DNA of 34,035 bases from a virus, in the IMG/VR virus record IMGVR_UViG_3300042922_000570, positions 1-34,035 of that record, one strand, 5' to 3'. Shown piece after piece: positions 19,994 through 27,939 of this stretch. The notes under the pieces are model-generated. The model had not been told where the DNA came from and did not search any database. It saw only the letters and a program-made list of their open reading frames with translations. Every line of letters starts with the position of its first letter. Position 1 is the first letter of the stretch. The translations under genes were made by a program, and so were the position numbers.

Positions 19994-21145
19994 GTGGAGA
20001 ATCAATTCAATCTATTTGATGAAATAATGGATGATTTAGAAGATGATTTGCTTGATGGTGAAAACAGTAATTGGACAAAAGAAGAAGCAAAAGCATTTCA
20101 AACTTATATAGATGAGCAACGTAGTAAAACAAATGCATTCATTATAAAACAGCAACTTCCATATGAACAAAAGTTAATACATGCAAAAGCAAGGGCTTGG
20201 GAATTTAACGATAAATTAGGTGGAAACTGCTTTATATCAGTAGGTGGATTAGACAGCATTACACTTTTAATATTTTTAAGGTCAATAGGAATTGATGTTC
20301 CTGCAGTTTCTGTTTCTTCTCTGGAAGATAAAAGCATTCAGGAAATACATAAACAGTTAGGTGTTAAAGCATTGAAACCATACAAAACAAAAGTTGAAGT
20401 AGTAAAAGAATGTGGTTATCCAATAATCAGTAAGGAGAAAGCAGGAAAAATACAACTTTTGCAAAATCCAACTGAAAAGAACAAGACTGTAAGGCATGCG
20501 ATAATGACAGGTGAATGTGGCAAACAAGGTGGGTATAGAAAAGGAACCAAGATGAAACTTCCACAAATATGGCTTGAATTATTCGGAGGTCCTGAAAATG
20601 AAGCTTACGGCACAAATTACAAGACAGCTCCTTTCAAGGTATCAAATGATTGTTGTTATTACATGAAGGAAAAACCGTGTGATGATTATGCAAAAGAAAC
20701 AGGCTGTCATCCATACCTAGGACTAATGGCATCAGAAGGAGGACAAAGGGAAAAAGCCTTAATGAAAAATGGTTGCAATTATTATGGAAAGTCAGTAACA
20801 AGGAGTTGTCCTTTTGCGATATTTTCTAGACAGGATTTATTACAACTAGCATTAGATTTAAAAGTACCAGTACCAAGAATTTATGGTGAAATTGTTAGAG
20901 ATAAAGACGGAACTTTAAGAACAACTAGAGCTCAGCGAACAGGCTGTAGCATGTGTGGCTTCGGTATTCATATGGAGAAAAGACCACACAGATTTGACAG
21001 ATTAAGAGAAGATAACCCAAAGGAATGGCATTTCTGGATGTATGACATGGGCTGGGGAAAAGTTCTAGACTACATAGGAGTACCGTGGCAGAAATATGGG
21101 GATGAAGTCAATGGTCAATTATCTATGTTTCAAGGAGATGATTAA
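19994..21145 (+). CDS. Phage PAPS-reductase / ATP-pyrophosphatase-like protein
   Basis: 383 residues from GTG 19994, 7 nt behind AGGAGG. Family traits: IISKEKAGKIQLLQNPT, FKVSNDCCYYMKEKPCDDYA, GLMASEGGQREKAL, SRQDLLQLALDLKVPVPRIY, RTGCSMCGFGIHMEKRPHRF and VLDYIGVPW. Cysteines in the CCYYMK and CSMCGFG motifs may hold an iron-sulfur cluster. The PP-loop reads SVGGLDS instead of SGGKDS, losing the usual Ser and Lys. Phage members of this family have no settled function; nucleic-acid sulfur or other adenylation chemistry is possible. The N-terminal ~50 residues are acidic. Confidence 0.82.
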   Translation: MENQFNLFDEIMDDLEDDLLDGENSNWTKEEAKAFQTYIDEQRSKTNAFIIKQQLPYEQKLIHAKARAWEFNDKLGGNCFISVGGLDSITLLIFLRSIGIDVPAVSVSSLEDKSIQEIHKQLGVKALKPYKTKVEVVKECGYPIISKEKAGKIQLLQNPTEKNKTVRHAIMTGECGKQGGYRKGTKMKLPQIWLELFGGPENEAYGTNYKTAPFKVSNDCCYYMKEKPCDDYAKETGCHPYLGLMASEGGQREKALMKNGCNYYGKSVTRSCPFAIFSRQDLLQLALDLKVPVPRIYGEIVRDKDGTLRTTRAQRTGCSMCGFGIHMEKRPHRFDRLREDNPKEWHFWMYDMGWGKVLDYIGVPWQKYGDEVNGQLSMFQGDD

Positions 21146-21180
21146 TTTAAAATATTCAATTCAAATTATAGGAGGTAACT

Positions 21181-21612
21181 ATGGACAAGACAAGGACCTG
21201 TAAAACTTGCTTTTACGGAAAAGGTGCAGACTGTGCTGTATTAACACAGAAAATTGAACATAATTGTTTTGCATGGGCTGATGAGGTGGAAGCAAAGAAA
21301 AGAGCTGCAGCTTGTAAAAAATATAAAGATGAGTTTAGTGGAGATATTCATTATACATTATCTGATGCTGTAATACAGGACAGGTCAATCATCAACAAAG
21401 AAAATAGAATTAAAAGAGGTGGTAAATCAGTTAAAGAGGTACTTGATGTAGGGTTTATGAAACTCTATAAAAAGGGTTTGAATGATGATGAAATAGGTAA
21501 AAAATTGACTGTCGGTAAATGCTATGTTGGTGAATACAGGCGAAATTTAGGGCTTGAAACCAATAAAAAAGACCGCCCAGAATACAGGCGGAAATATAAA
21601 AAAATTAATTAA
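21181..21612 (+). CDS. Cys-rich N-terminus plus HTH-like hypothetical protein
   Basis: 143 residues. The N-terminus has cysteine pairs (CKTCFYGKGADCAVLTQ ... CFAW) that may bind zinc. The C-terminus looks like a helix-turn-helix (LNDDEIGKKLTVGKCYVGEY, then RRNLGL), and the extreme end is basic. It directly follows the PAPS-reductase-like gene. ATG at 21181 behind AGGAGGTAACT. Likely DNA-binding; no named family. Confidence 0.6.
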   Translation: MDKTRTCKTCFYGKGADCAVLTQKIEHNCFAWADEVEAKKRAAACKKYKDEFSGDIHYTLSDAVIQDRSIINKENRIKRGGKSVKEVLDVGFMKLYKKGLNDDEIGKKLTVGKCYVGEYRRNLGLETNKKDRPEYRRKYKKIN

Positions 21613-21653
21613 CCTAAGTAATTATAACAAATATTAAAAGTAATGTAAAGAAG

Positions 21654-21824
21654 GTGTTTGCTTTCAGAGAATATAAATGTCCTAATTGCGGATATGAAGC
21701 TTGGGCAATGGATCATCTAATGATTGTTGAATGTCATATATGTGGTGCAAAAGTTGAAACAAAGAAAATTGATTTGACTATAGATCATTTAAGAAAGGAA
21801 TCAAAAGAAGTGAACAGCAGCTAA
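21654..21824 (+). CDS. Small zinc-ribbon protein
   Basis: 56 residues: YKCPNCGYEAWAMDHL then ECHICGAKVETK, a four-cysteine zinc ribbon. The only standard start is GTG at 21654, which lies inside the AAAGAAGGTG motif and so has no separate ribosome binding site. The open frame and knuckle spacing support a real gene. Confidence 0.6.
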   Translation: MFAFREYKCPNCGYEAWAMDHLMIVECHICGAKVETKKIDLTIDHLRKESKEVNSS

Positions 21825-21854
21825 AAATTGAAGTAATTAAATAACTATTTTTTA

Positions 21855-21880
21855 GGATAATGATACAAAAAATCATTACC
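21855..21880. other. Stem-loop upstream of the replisome organiser
   Basis: GG(A)TAATGAT pairs with ATCATTACC around a 7-nt loop; only weak T-content follows. It may be a weak terminator or a leader structure. The rest of 21825-21939 shows only the ribosome binding site GGTGGTGG. Confidence 0.4.
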
Positions 21881-21939
21881 CTTTAATAAATATACTCTAA
21901 AACAGCTTTGAAAATAAATATTTATAAGGTGGTGGAAAC

Positions 21940-22836
21940 TTGGCAGAAGAAGTTAAATGGATAAAAATTTACATAGACATAATAAGTAATACCAAGATTA
22001 AGAGAATAAGGAAGATGCCAGAAGGTAATAGCATTATCTTAATATGGGTATTCATGATTGTTGAAGCTGGAAAATGTAATAGGAATGGAGGACTTTACAT
22101 TACTGATTTGATACCATTTAGTGTTGAAGACTTTGCAATTGAATTCGACTTTGAGCCAGATACTATAAGATTAGCACTAACAATCCTAGAAAAGTATGAA
22201 ATGATACATGTATTTGATGATGTGATCTTCATTAAGAACTGGGAAAAATATCAGAACATTGACGGTATGGAAAAAATCAGAGAGCAGACTAGAATGAGAG
22301 TGCAAAATTATAGGCAAAAACAATTATGTAACGTTACATGTAACGCTACAGTAACGGACTGTAACGCAACAGAATTAGAATTAGAAATAGATAAAGAAAA
22401 AGATATAAATAATATTCCTTTAAAAAAGGAATCGAAAGTTTTTTCTAATAAAGATAACGAGTATTTATTAGCTGAATATTTATCAAAACAAATATCAGAA
22501 CGCTTAAGTAAGCCTTTACAAACAGAGAAAATATTACAGCAATGGGCTTATGAATTCAATAAATTGATTCGTTTAGATAAATATGATATTGATGAGATTA
22601 AGAAAGTCCTGGTATTCAGTCAGAAAAACAACTTTTGGCAATCAAATATATTATCAGCCGGTAAATTCAGGAAACAGTATTTAGTTTTACTATCACAAAT
22701 GAGGCATGATAATTATAAAAAAGGTGGCGGTAACAATGGAACCAATTCAAACGCAATTAAATTCACTGTCCCAAAGACTGAAGTTGATTCAGGAGAGGAC
22801 CTCAATAGAACAGCAGAAGAGCTCGGAATTATATAA
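21940..22836 (+). CDS. Phage replisome organiser (origin-binding protein)
   Basis: 298 residues from TTG 21940. The N-terminal ~120 residues match the phage replisome-organiser domain: VKWIKIYIDIISNTKIKRIR, MPEGNSIILIWVFMIVEAGK, and EKYEMIHVFDDVIFIKNWEK. REQTRMRVQNYRQKQ and a repeat-encoded linker follow. The C-terminal part (~165-260) is helical, probably contacting the loader or helicase. It overlaps the DnaC-like gene by 101 bp. Expected to bind iterons located in its own gene (22327-22366) and open the origin. Confidence 0.9.
   Translation: MAEEVKWIKIYIDIISNTKIKRIRKMPEGNSIILIWVFMIVEAGKCNRNGGLYITDLIPFSVEDFAIEFDFEPDTIRLALTILEKYEMIHVFDDVIFIKNWEKYQNIDGMEKIREQTRMRVQNYRQKQLCNVTCNATVTDCNATELELEIDKEKDINNIPLKKESKVFSNKDNEYLLAEYLSKQISERLSKPLQTEKILQQWAYEFNKLIRLDKYDIDEIKKVLVFSQKNNFWQSNILSAGKFRKQYLVLLSQMRHDNYKKGGGNNGTNSNAIKFTVPKTEVDSGEDLNRTAEELGII
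22327..22366. other. Probable replication origin iterons
   Basis: GTAACG occurs at 22328, 22340, 22351 and 22361, with 10-12 bp spacing. TGTAACGTTACA (22327-22338) is a perfect palindrome, and TGTAACGCTACA (22339-22350) a near copy. AT-rich sequence follows. Gram-positive phages with this type of organiser keep the origin inside or beside the organiser gene. Confidence 0.7.
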
Positions 22837-23497
22837 ATGTTCTAAGTGCAAAGATACTTATTGGATCGTTGAAGGCAATGACTGTAAAAGATGTGAATGT
22901 TTTGAACTGAATGAAGCTGAAAGAATGTTCTATAAAAGCGGAATAAAGGATGACAGTTATACCTTTACAAACTTTCAAGAGTGGAATGACAGCTCGAGAA
23001 AACTAAAACTTGTTGCACTAGAATATTTTAAATGCTTTGACAGAATCAAGAATGAAAAACAAAACTCAATAGCTTTTTTAGGACAAGTAGGCAGTGGAAA
23101 AACTCATTTAACCGTAGCCCTGGGATTGAATATATTAAAAAGTAAAAGGATATCGGTTGTTTATTTTAATTACAGGGAAGTTGTTACAGAGCTGAAGCAA
23201 AACATGCTAGATGAAGAGTTTTATAAGAAACAATTAAGCAAGTATCAAAATGCTAAGGTGCTGCTGATTGATGATTTGTTAAAAGGCAAGACAACGGATT
23301 CTGATAAAAACATCATGTTTGAAATAATTAACTTTAGATACATCAATCATCTGCCAATCATTGTTTCAAGTGAATATGATGTAAATGCTCTCTTGAATTT
23401 TGATGAAGCAATAGGCAGCAGAATTTATGAAATGTGTAAAAATTACTTAGTTGAAATTCCGAAAGAAATAGCCAATAACTTTAGGCTGAAACAGTAG
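22736..23497 (+). CDS. DnaC/IstB-like helicase loader ATPase
   Basis: 253 residues from ATG 22736; upstream in-frame codons lack a ribosome binding site. An N-terminal zinc knuckle (CSKC ... CKRCEC, ~35-55) is followed by an AAA+ ATPase with Walker A GQVGSGKT (~116-123), Walker B VLLIDDL and SSEYDVNALL (sensor region). It loads the host replicative helicase together with the organiser encoded just upstream. Confidence 0.9.
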   Translation: MEPIQTQLNSLSQRLKLIQERTSIEQQKSSELYKCSKCKDTYWIVEGNDCKRCECFELNEAERMFYKSGIKDDSYTFTNFQEWNDSSRKLKLVALEYFKCFDRIKNEKQNSIAFLGQVGSGKTHLTVALGLNILKSKRISVVYFNYREVVTELKQNMLDEEFYKKQLSKYQNAKVLLIDDLLKGKTTDSDKNIMFEIINFRYINHLPIIVSSEYDVNALLNFDEAIGSRIYEMCKNYLVEIPKEIANNFRLKQ

Positions 23498-23503
23498 GTG
23501 ATT

Positions 23504-23674
23504 ATGAAGACATGTATGAATTGTAAAGATAGATTTGTTGGTTGTCATGGAAGTTGTGAAGTTTACCTAAAGGAAAAGGCTAAACTTGAAAAGGCAAGGG
23601 AAAAGAAAAAGGAATATAACAGCAGTGCCGGTTGGGATGGTTATTTGAGAATCAAAGAGAGAAACAGGAGATAA
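23504..23674 (+). CDS. Small Cys-rich protein
   Basis: 56 residues: MKTCMNCKDRFVGCHGSC, a compact four-cysteine motif with a histidine, then a Lys/Glu helix. ATG at 23504 behind TAGGTGATT. Proteins of this form are common in clostridial phages; role unknown. Confidence 0.6.
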   Translation: MKTCMNCKDRFVGCHGSCEVYLKEKAKLEKAREKKKEYNSSAGWDGYLRIKERNRR

Positions 23675-23676
23675 TA

Positions 23677-23775
23677 ATGAATGCAATTGGAATGACATGC
23701 ACATTTATACTTGGCTTGTTTGTAGGTGCTGGAATACTGGGATTGATTGTTTTAATAGGGGAGAAAAAAAGATGA
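23677..23775 (+). CDS. Tiny membrane protein
   Basis: 32 residues, almost entirely one hydrophobic helix (CTFILGLFVGAGILGLIVLI) with a short basic end. ATG at 23677 behind CAGGAGATAATA. It overlaps the next gene by 4 nt (ATGA). No family recognised. Confidence 0.5.
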   Translation: MNAIGMTCTFILGLFVGAGILGLIVLIGEKKR

Positions 23776-23924
23776 ATTACAATGCTGATAGAAGATGCAG
23801 TGAGTGTAAGAAAAAGGAAACTGGATGCACAACATGGGATAACAAAGAAGAGAAGACTGTAAGCGGTTGGGATAAAAATAGATTTGCAACAAGCTGTAAA
23901 GAGTTTGAAGGGAAGGTGAAATAA
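23772..23924 (+). CDS. Small Cys-rich protein
   Basis: 50 residues starting MNYNADRRCSECKKKETGCT, with a late cysteine in ATSCKEFEG. Possible zinc site. ATG at 23772 overlaps the stop of the membrane peptide gene; GGGGAGAAAAAA lies upstream. Role unknown. Confidence 0.55.
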   Translation: MNYNADRRCSECKKKETGCTTWDNKEEKTVSGWDKNRFATSCKEFEGKVK

Positions 23925-23925
23925 C

Positions 23926-24150
23926 TTGGTGATAATTCAAATAATTAAAAAGAAAAAGACTTTAAGAGATAAAATCACAGAATCAATAAATCATTATGAA
24001 GAACGATTGGAAGAAGAGTTGGCATATAAGAGAGCAATGACTAATGAAATCAGTCGTTGCGAAGGCAGAATAGAAATGGCAAGAGATATCATTGATGATT
24101 TGAAACATGATCTAATGGATGCTGTGGAGGTAGAGGATGAATTATATTGA
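23926..24150 (+). CDS. Coiled-coil hypothetical protein
   Basis: 74 residues, heptad-like throughout (LRDKITESINHYEERLEEEL and CEGRIEMARDIIDDLKHDLM). TTG at 23926 or GTG at 23929 could start it; the AAGGTG upstream suits the TTG. It overlaps the next gene by 14 nt. Confidence 0.55.
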   Translation: MVIIQIIKKKKTLRDKITESINHYEERLEEELAYKRAMTNEISRCEGRIEMARDIIDDLKHDLMDAVEVEDELY

Positions 24151-24358
24151 AAAAGCTTTAGAAAGAGTAAACAAATTAATTGAGCAATCAGAAGAAAATT
24201 TAGATGAACAAATTGATTATATTGTTATGAAGCAGGCATGTGAAAAGCAAATAGCTGTATCAAGAAACATTGTAAGTGGAAAGTATTATTGTCCTAAGTG
24301 TGATGCAAAAATGAAAACAAGTGGTTTTTGCCAAGAATGCGGTCAAAAATTATATTGA
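24137..24358 (+). CDS. Zinc-ribbon hypothetical protein
   Basis: 73 residues: an N-terminal helical half (IEKALERVNKLIEQSEENLD) and a C-terminal zinc ribbon (YYCPKCDAKMKTSGFCQECG). ATG at 24137 behind TGGAGGTAGAGG. Role unknown. Confidence 0.6.
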   Translation: MNYIEKALERVNKLIEQSEENLDEQIDYIVMKQACEKQIAVSRNIVSGKYYCPKCDAKMKTSGFCQECGQKLY

Positions 24359-24373
24359 TAGGAGGCTTGAAAA

Positions 24374-24733
24374 ATGAACGATATTGAAAGAGCAATAAAA
24401 TATATGAAAAATAGGTTAAGATATGCACTTGTCGCAACAACAATCGATGTAGAATATGTTAAATTAGCAATACAAGCACTTGAAAAACAATTAAATGACG
24501 GTTGGATTCCTGTAAGTGAGAGATTGCCAACGAGAGAAGATTTCTTAAAAAACGACGGTAGATTTATAGTTACAGATGGTCAAAGAGTTTACCAGTCTTT
24601 GTATGATACTTACGAAAACAAGGGTTTTGTAGACATACATTATATAGGGAATTGCAAATTTAATGAAACTGTTGATAACTGTGTTGTAGCATGGCAGCCA
24701 TTACCTGAGTCGTTTAAGGGGGTAGAACAATGA
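24374..24733 (+). CDS. DUF551-domain protein
   Basis: 119 residues. The N-terminal helix is followed by GWIPVSERLPTREDF and later VVAWQPLPESFKG, the signature ends of DUF551, widespread in phages and of unknown function. ATG at 24374 behind AGGAGGCTTGAAAA; overlaps the next gene by 4 nt. Confidence 0.8.
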   Translation: MNDIERAIKYMKNRLRYALVATTIDVEYVKLAIQALEKQLNDGWIPVSERLPTREDFLKNDGRFIVTDGQRVYQSLYDTYENKGFVDIHYIGNCKFNETVDNCVVAWQPLPESFKGVEQ

Positions 24734-24963
24734 AACGATTGAATCGTGATAGACTTGAAAGATTATATAAAAATTACGGAATGATTCGTTTCGGAAAAAT
24801 AGCTGTGATAAAAAAATACAGTTATAAGTACATGCTGCAAGAATTATTGTTTGGAATAGCAGGTATTCCTATAAACCTAGTCTTAAATATAATCGCTGTT
24901 ATCAGTTGGATGATGAACTTAATACCGAGAATATATATTGAAAGTGAGAAAGATGATGAATAG
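24730..24963 (+). CDS. Hypothetical membrane protein
   Basis: 77 residues: basic N-terminus (MKRLNRDRLERLYKNYGMIR), one long or two short hydrophobic segments (LQELLFGIAGIPINLVLNII), acidic end. ATGA-type overlap with the preceding DUF551 gene. No family recognised. Confidence 0.55.
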   Translation: MKRLNRDRLERLYKNYGMIRFGKIAVIKKYSYKYMLQELLFGIAGIPINLVLNIIAVISWMMNLIPRIYIESEKDDE

Positions 24964-25636
24964 AGAAGAACTATTGAAAAATGCAAAACCAATACTATTT
25001 AACACAGAAATGGTACAGGCAATACTTGACGGAAGAAAGAGAGTTACAAGGAGAGTTGTAAAGCCACAACCAAATGGAATGTTGCAATGTGTAATAGAAC
25101 ATGAATGTGACGGCGGAGCATATTGGTCAGATGATAATAATATTCTTACCGATACAACGCTTTACAAATCATTTGAAGTTGGAAATATTCTCTATGTTAG
25201 GGAAACATGGAGTATTCAATCAATGAAAAGATTTGATAATAAGGTTAAATTCATTTACAAAGCATGTGGATTGCAAGATACACATGAAATAGCTGTAAAT
25301 GATGATAAATATATTGGCTTACTAAAATATGTAAGCAGAAGAGGATGGCAACCATCGTTGTTTATGCCAAAAGAAGCAGCAAGGATATTTCTGAAAGTAA
25401 CAGATGTTAAGGTTGAGAGGTTGCAGGATATAACCGAGGAACAGGCGATTGCAGAAGGATTTATTGATAACAGAGGTTTTATTCATTCTTATGATGATGA
25501 ATATAGCAACTTGCATTCAGCAAAAGAAGCATTTATAGAAACATTTTTAAAAATATATCCTGAATGTACAGAAGAATGCTGGTTTTGGGTTATAGAGTTT
25601 GAAAGGTGCGAAAAGCCGGAGATGGAAAATGATTGA
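24953..25636 (+). CDS. Phage ASCH/PUA-like hypothetical protein
   Basis: 227 residues from the first of two adjacent ATGs (24953, 24956). Conserved stretches: KPILFNTEMVQAILDGRKRV, TRRVVKPQP, VGNILYVRETWSIQ, WQPSLFMPKEAARIFLKVTD and VERLQDITEEQAIAEGF. This is a widespread phage protein with an ASCH-like fold signature, possibly nucleic-acid or modified-base binding. Overlaps both neighbours. Function not established. Confidence 0.7.
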   Translation: MMNREELLKNAKPILFNTEMVQAILDGRKRVTRRVVKPQPNGMLQCVIEHECDGGAYWSDDNNILTDTTLYKSFEVGNILYVRETWSIQSMKRFDNKVKFIYKACGLQDTHEIAVNDDKYIGLLKYVSRRGWQPSLFMPKEAARIFLKVTDVKVERLQDITEEQAIAEGFIDNRGFIHSYDDEYSNLHSAKEAFIETFLKIYPECTEECWFWVIEFERCEKPEMEND

Positions 25637-26057
25637 AACTTTAAAAACAGTAGAACGAAAAGCAAGAAAGAATCATGTGTGTGATTTATGCAACAACGAT
25701 ATCAACAAAGGTGAAATTTATATACATCAAACAAATAAGTATGATGGTTCAGTTTATGATTTTAAAATGCACGAAAAATGCAGATTTATTTTAAATGCTT
25801 TATGGAACTATGCAGACCCAGATGATGAAGGCATGAGTGCAGAGTATTTTCAAGAAACAGTTGATACATATTGCTTTAATTATGTTTGTCCACATTGTAA
25901 TCAAGATATTAAAGATGTTGATGATGGATGCTTAGATAATAAATGCGGTATGGATTGTATAGAAAAGGTTTATGATAGACTACAAAAGTATAGCCTTAAA
26001 AGAGTAAAAAAAGAAGGCGATTGGATGTATAAATTTGTGGAGGTAGAAAATGAATAG
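25629..26057 (+). CDS. Zinc-finger hypothetical protein
   Basis: 142 residues from ATG 25629, 7 nt behind GGAG. Cys pairs at the N-terminus (HVCDLCNNDINKGE, then MHEKCRFILN) and a second set (YVCPHCNQDIKD ... CLDNKCGMDC) suggest two zinc sites. Role unknown. It overlaps both neighbours by 8 nt. Confidence 0.62.
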   Translation: MIETLKTVERKARKNHVCDLCNNDINKGEIYIHQTNKYDGSVYDFKMHEKCRFILNALWNYADPDDEGMSAEYFQETVDTYCFNYVCPHCNQDIKDVDDGCLDNKCGMDCIEKVYDRLQKYSLKRVKKEGDWMYKFVEVENE

Positions 26058-26547
26058 GTTAACTGAAAAATTCATGGATAAAGTTGTGTTACCAAATATT
26101 CCAATGAAAATAAAAAATAAGAAAGATTTAGAAGAATATCACGAAGTAAGAAGGGATATTGAAAATAAAATAATTAAGCTTGCAGCTTATGAAGATACAG
26201 AATTAACACCTGAGGAATTTATTGATTTACAAGTGTGCTTGGAAGATGAAGGTGATGTTGGCGGTACTATAAGAGACTTAATCGAATTAATGCAATATAG
26301 AAAGCTAGAAGAACAAGGATTATTAATAAAATTGCCTTGTAAGGTTGGAGAGACAGTATATGTATTACGTCCTGATGTTCAAATAATTGAAATAGGAAAA
26401 GTTTATTGTTTTGCCAAACATAAAGATTCCTTAATGATGAAAATATTAATGGATGAACAAAGAATTACAGTGGTAAATATTAACGAACTTGGCCATATCG
26501 TATTTCTAACACAAGAAGAAGCTGAAAAAGCATTGAAAGAAATTTAA
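26050..26547 (+). CDS. Hypothetical phage protein
   Basis: 165 residues. Contains LAAYEDTELTPEEFIDLQ and IKLPCKVGETVYVLRPDV, a pairing frequent in Gram-positive phage hypothetical proteins of unknown function. ATG at 26050 behind TGGAGGTAGAAA. Last gene before the hairpin leading to the methyltransferase. Confidence 0.68.
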   Translation: MNRLTEKFMDKVVLPNIPMKIKNKKDLEEYHEVRRDIENKIIKLAAYEDTELTPEEFIDLQVCLEDEGDVGGTIRDLIELMQYRKLEEQGLLIKLPCKVGETVYVLRPDVQIIEIGKVYCFAKHKDSLMMKILMDEQRITVVNINELGHIVFLTQEEAEKALKEI

Positions 26548-26556
26548 TGGATTAAA

Positions 26557-26572
26557 GGGAGCTTCGGCTCCC
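26557..26572 (+). promoter_or_regulatory. cTTCGg hairpin abutting a ribosome binding site
   Basis: GGGAGC-TTCG-GCTCCC, a hyperstable tetraloop hairpin, directly joined to the AAAGGAGG of the methyltransferase gene. No T-run follows, so termination is unlikely. It may block upstream ribosomes or RNases, or hold the ribosome binding site open. Confidence 0.65.
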
Positions 26573-26584
26573 AAAGGAGGCACA

Positions 26585-27928
26585 ATGAGAGAATTAGTAG
26601 TTGATAACTTTGCCGGTGGTGGTGGAGCATCAGAAGGAATAGAACAAGCAATAGGCAGAGCTGTAGATATAGCAATTAACCATGATGAAAAAGCAATTGA
26701 AATGCATAAGGTTAATCATCCTAATACAAAACATTATATTGAGGATGTTTGGAAGGTAGATCCTTTAGAAGCAACACAGGGACAACCTGTAGGACTTGCA
26801 TGGTTTAGTCCTGATTGCAAACACTTTTCAAAGGCAAAAGGTGGTAAGCCGGTTGACAAAAACATCAGAGGTCTTGCTTGGGTAGCTGTCAAGTGGGCTA
26901 AGTTAGTTCATCCAAGAATTATAATATTAGAGAATGTTGAAGAGTTTAGGACATGGGGACCATTGGTTAAAGATGAACAAGGAAACCTATATCCTGACCC
27001 TACTAAAAAGGGACAAACATTTGATTTGTTTATTAAGGCATTAGAAAGACAGGGCTACAAGGTAGAATTCAGAGAGTTAAGGGCTTGCGACTATGGAGCT
27101 CCAACAACTAGAAAAAGATTCTTCATGATTGCTAGGTGTGACGGTAAACCAATAATATGGCCAGAACCAACTCATGCAGATCCTGAACAAATAGAAGTAA
27201 AATGTGGGTTATTAAATCCATGGCGAACAGCAGCAGAATGTATTGATTGGAGCATTCCTATTACAAGCATATTTGACCGTAAAAAGCCATTAGCTGAAAA
27301 TACCTTGAGGAGAATTGCAATAGGCATAGACAAGTTCATTATTAATAATCCTGAACCTTATATACTAAATAATGCAGCATCATTTTTAATACAGTATCAT
27401 ACAGAAACAAGCAAGAATGAAGCAAGAGGTCAAGGATTAAATAAACCCCTTAACACTATTGACACAAACCCAAGATATGCTCTTGTAAGTGCTTTTATAA
27501 CAAAGTTTTATAAAACATGTATAGGACAAAGTTTAATAGAACCTCTTCATACTATTACAACAAGTCCAGGACACTTTGGATTAGTACAAGCATTCTTGAT
27601 TAGCTATTACGGAAACAAAGAAGACATAGGACAATCACTAAGAGAACCATTAAGAACAATAACAACGAAAGACAGATTTAGCCTTGTAACCATAATGGGG
27701 AAAAAATACCAAATAGCAGACATTGGTATGAGAATGTTGCAACCACACGAATCATGCAAAGCACAAGGCTTTCCAGATAACTACATAATTGATAGAGACA
27801 GTAAAGGAAAGAGATATCCATTATCAGAGCAAACAGCTAAAATAGGCAATAGCGTATGTCCGCCATTAGCAAAAGCATTGGTTAGTGCTAATTATCAAGA
27901 AATAACATATGAAAATGTCGCAGGTTAG
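26585..27928 (+). CDS. Orphan C5-cytosine DNA methyltransferase
   Basis: 447 residues. AdoMet motif I is FAGGGG (9-14). The catalytic cysteine is in SPDCKHFSKAKGG (Cys78, a phage-type variant of PC). Other motifs are ENV (LENVEEF, ~116-118), GAPTTRKRFF (motif VIII-like) and GNSVCPPLAKAL (motif X). The region ~280-385 has three related units each ending GQ-L--PL-TI-T, probably part of target recognition. No restriction partner is nearby, so the likely role is protection from host restriction. ATG at 26585 behind AAAGGAGG. Confidence 0.93.
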   Translation: MRELVVDNFAGGGGASEGIEQAIGRAVDIAINHDEKAIEMHKVNHPNTKHYIEDVWKVDPLEATQGQPVGLAWFSPDCKHFSKAKGGKPVDKNIRGLAWVAVKWAKLVHPRIIILENVEEFRTWGPLVKDEQGNLYPDPTKKGQTFDLFIKALERQGYKVEFRELRACDYGAPTTRKRFFMIARCDGKPIIWPEPTHADPEQIEVKCGLLNPWRTAAECIDWSIPITSIFDRKKPLAENTLRRIAIGIDKFIINNPEPYILNNAASFLIQYHTETSKNEARGQGLNKPLNTIDTNPRYALVSAFITKFYKTCIGQSLIEPLHTITTSPGHFGLVQAFLISYYGNKEDIGQSLREPLRTITTKDRFSLVTIMGKKYQIADIGMRMLQPHESCKAQGFPDNYIIDRDSKGKRYPLSEQTAKIGNSVCPPLAKALVSANYQEITYENVAG

Positions 27929-27939
27929 GAGATGATTAA

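Noticed and set aside
20357-20615. Two overlapping leftward frames opposite the PAPS-reductase-like gene
   Set aside because: Cys/Phe-rich shadows without ribosome binding sites; the rightward frame has clear family motifs.
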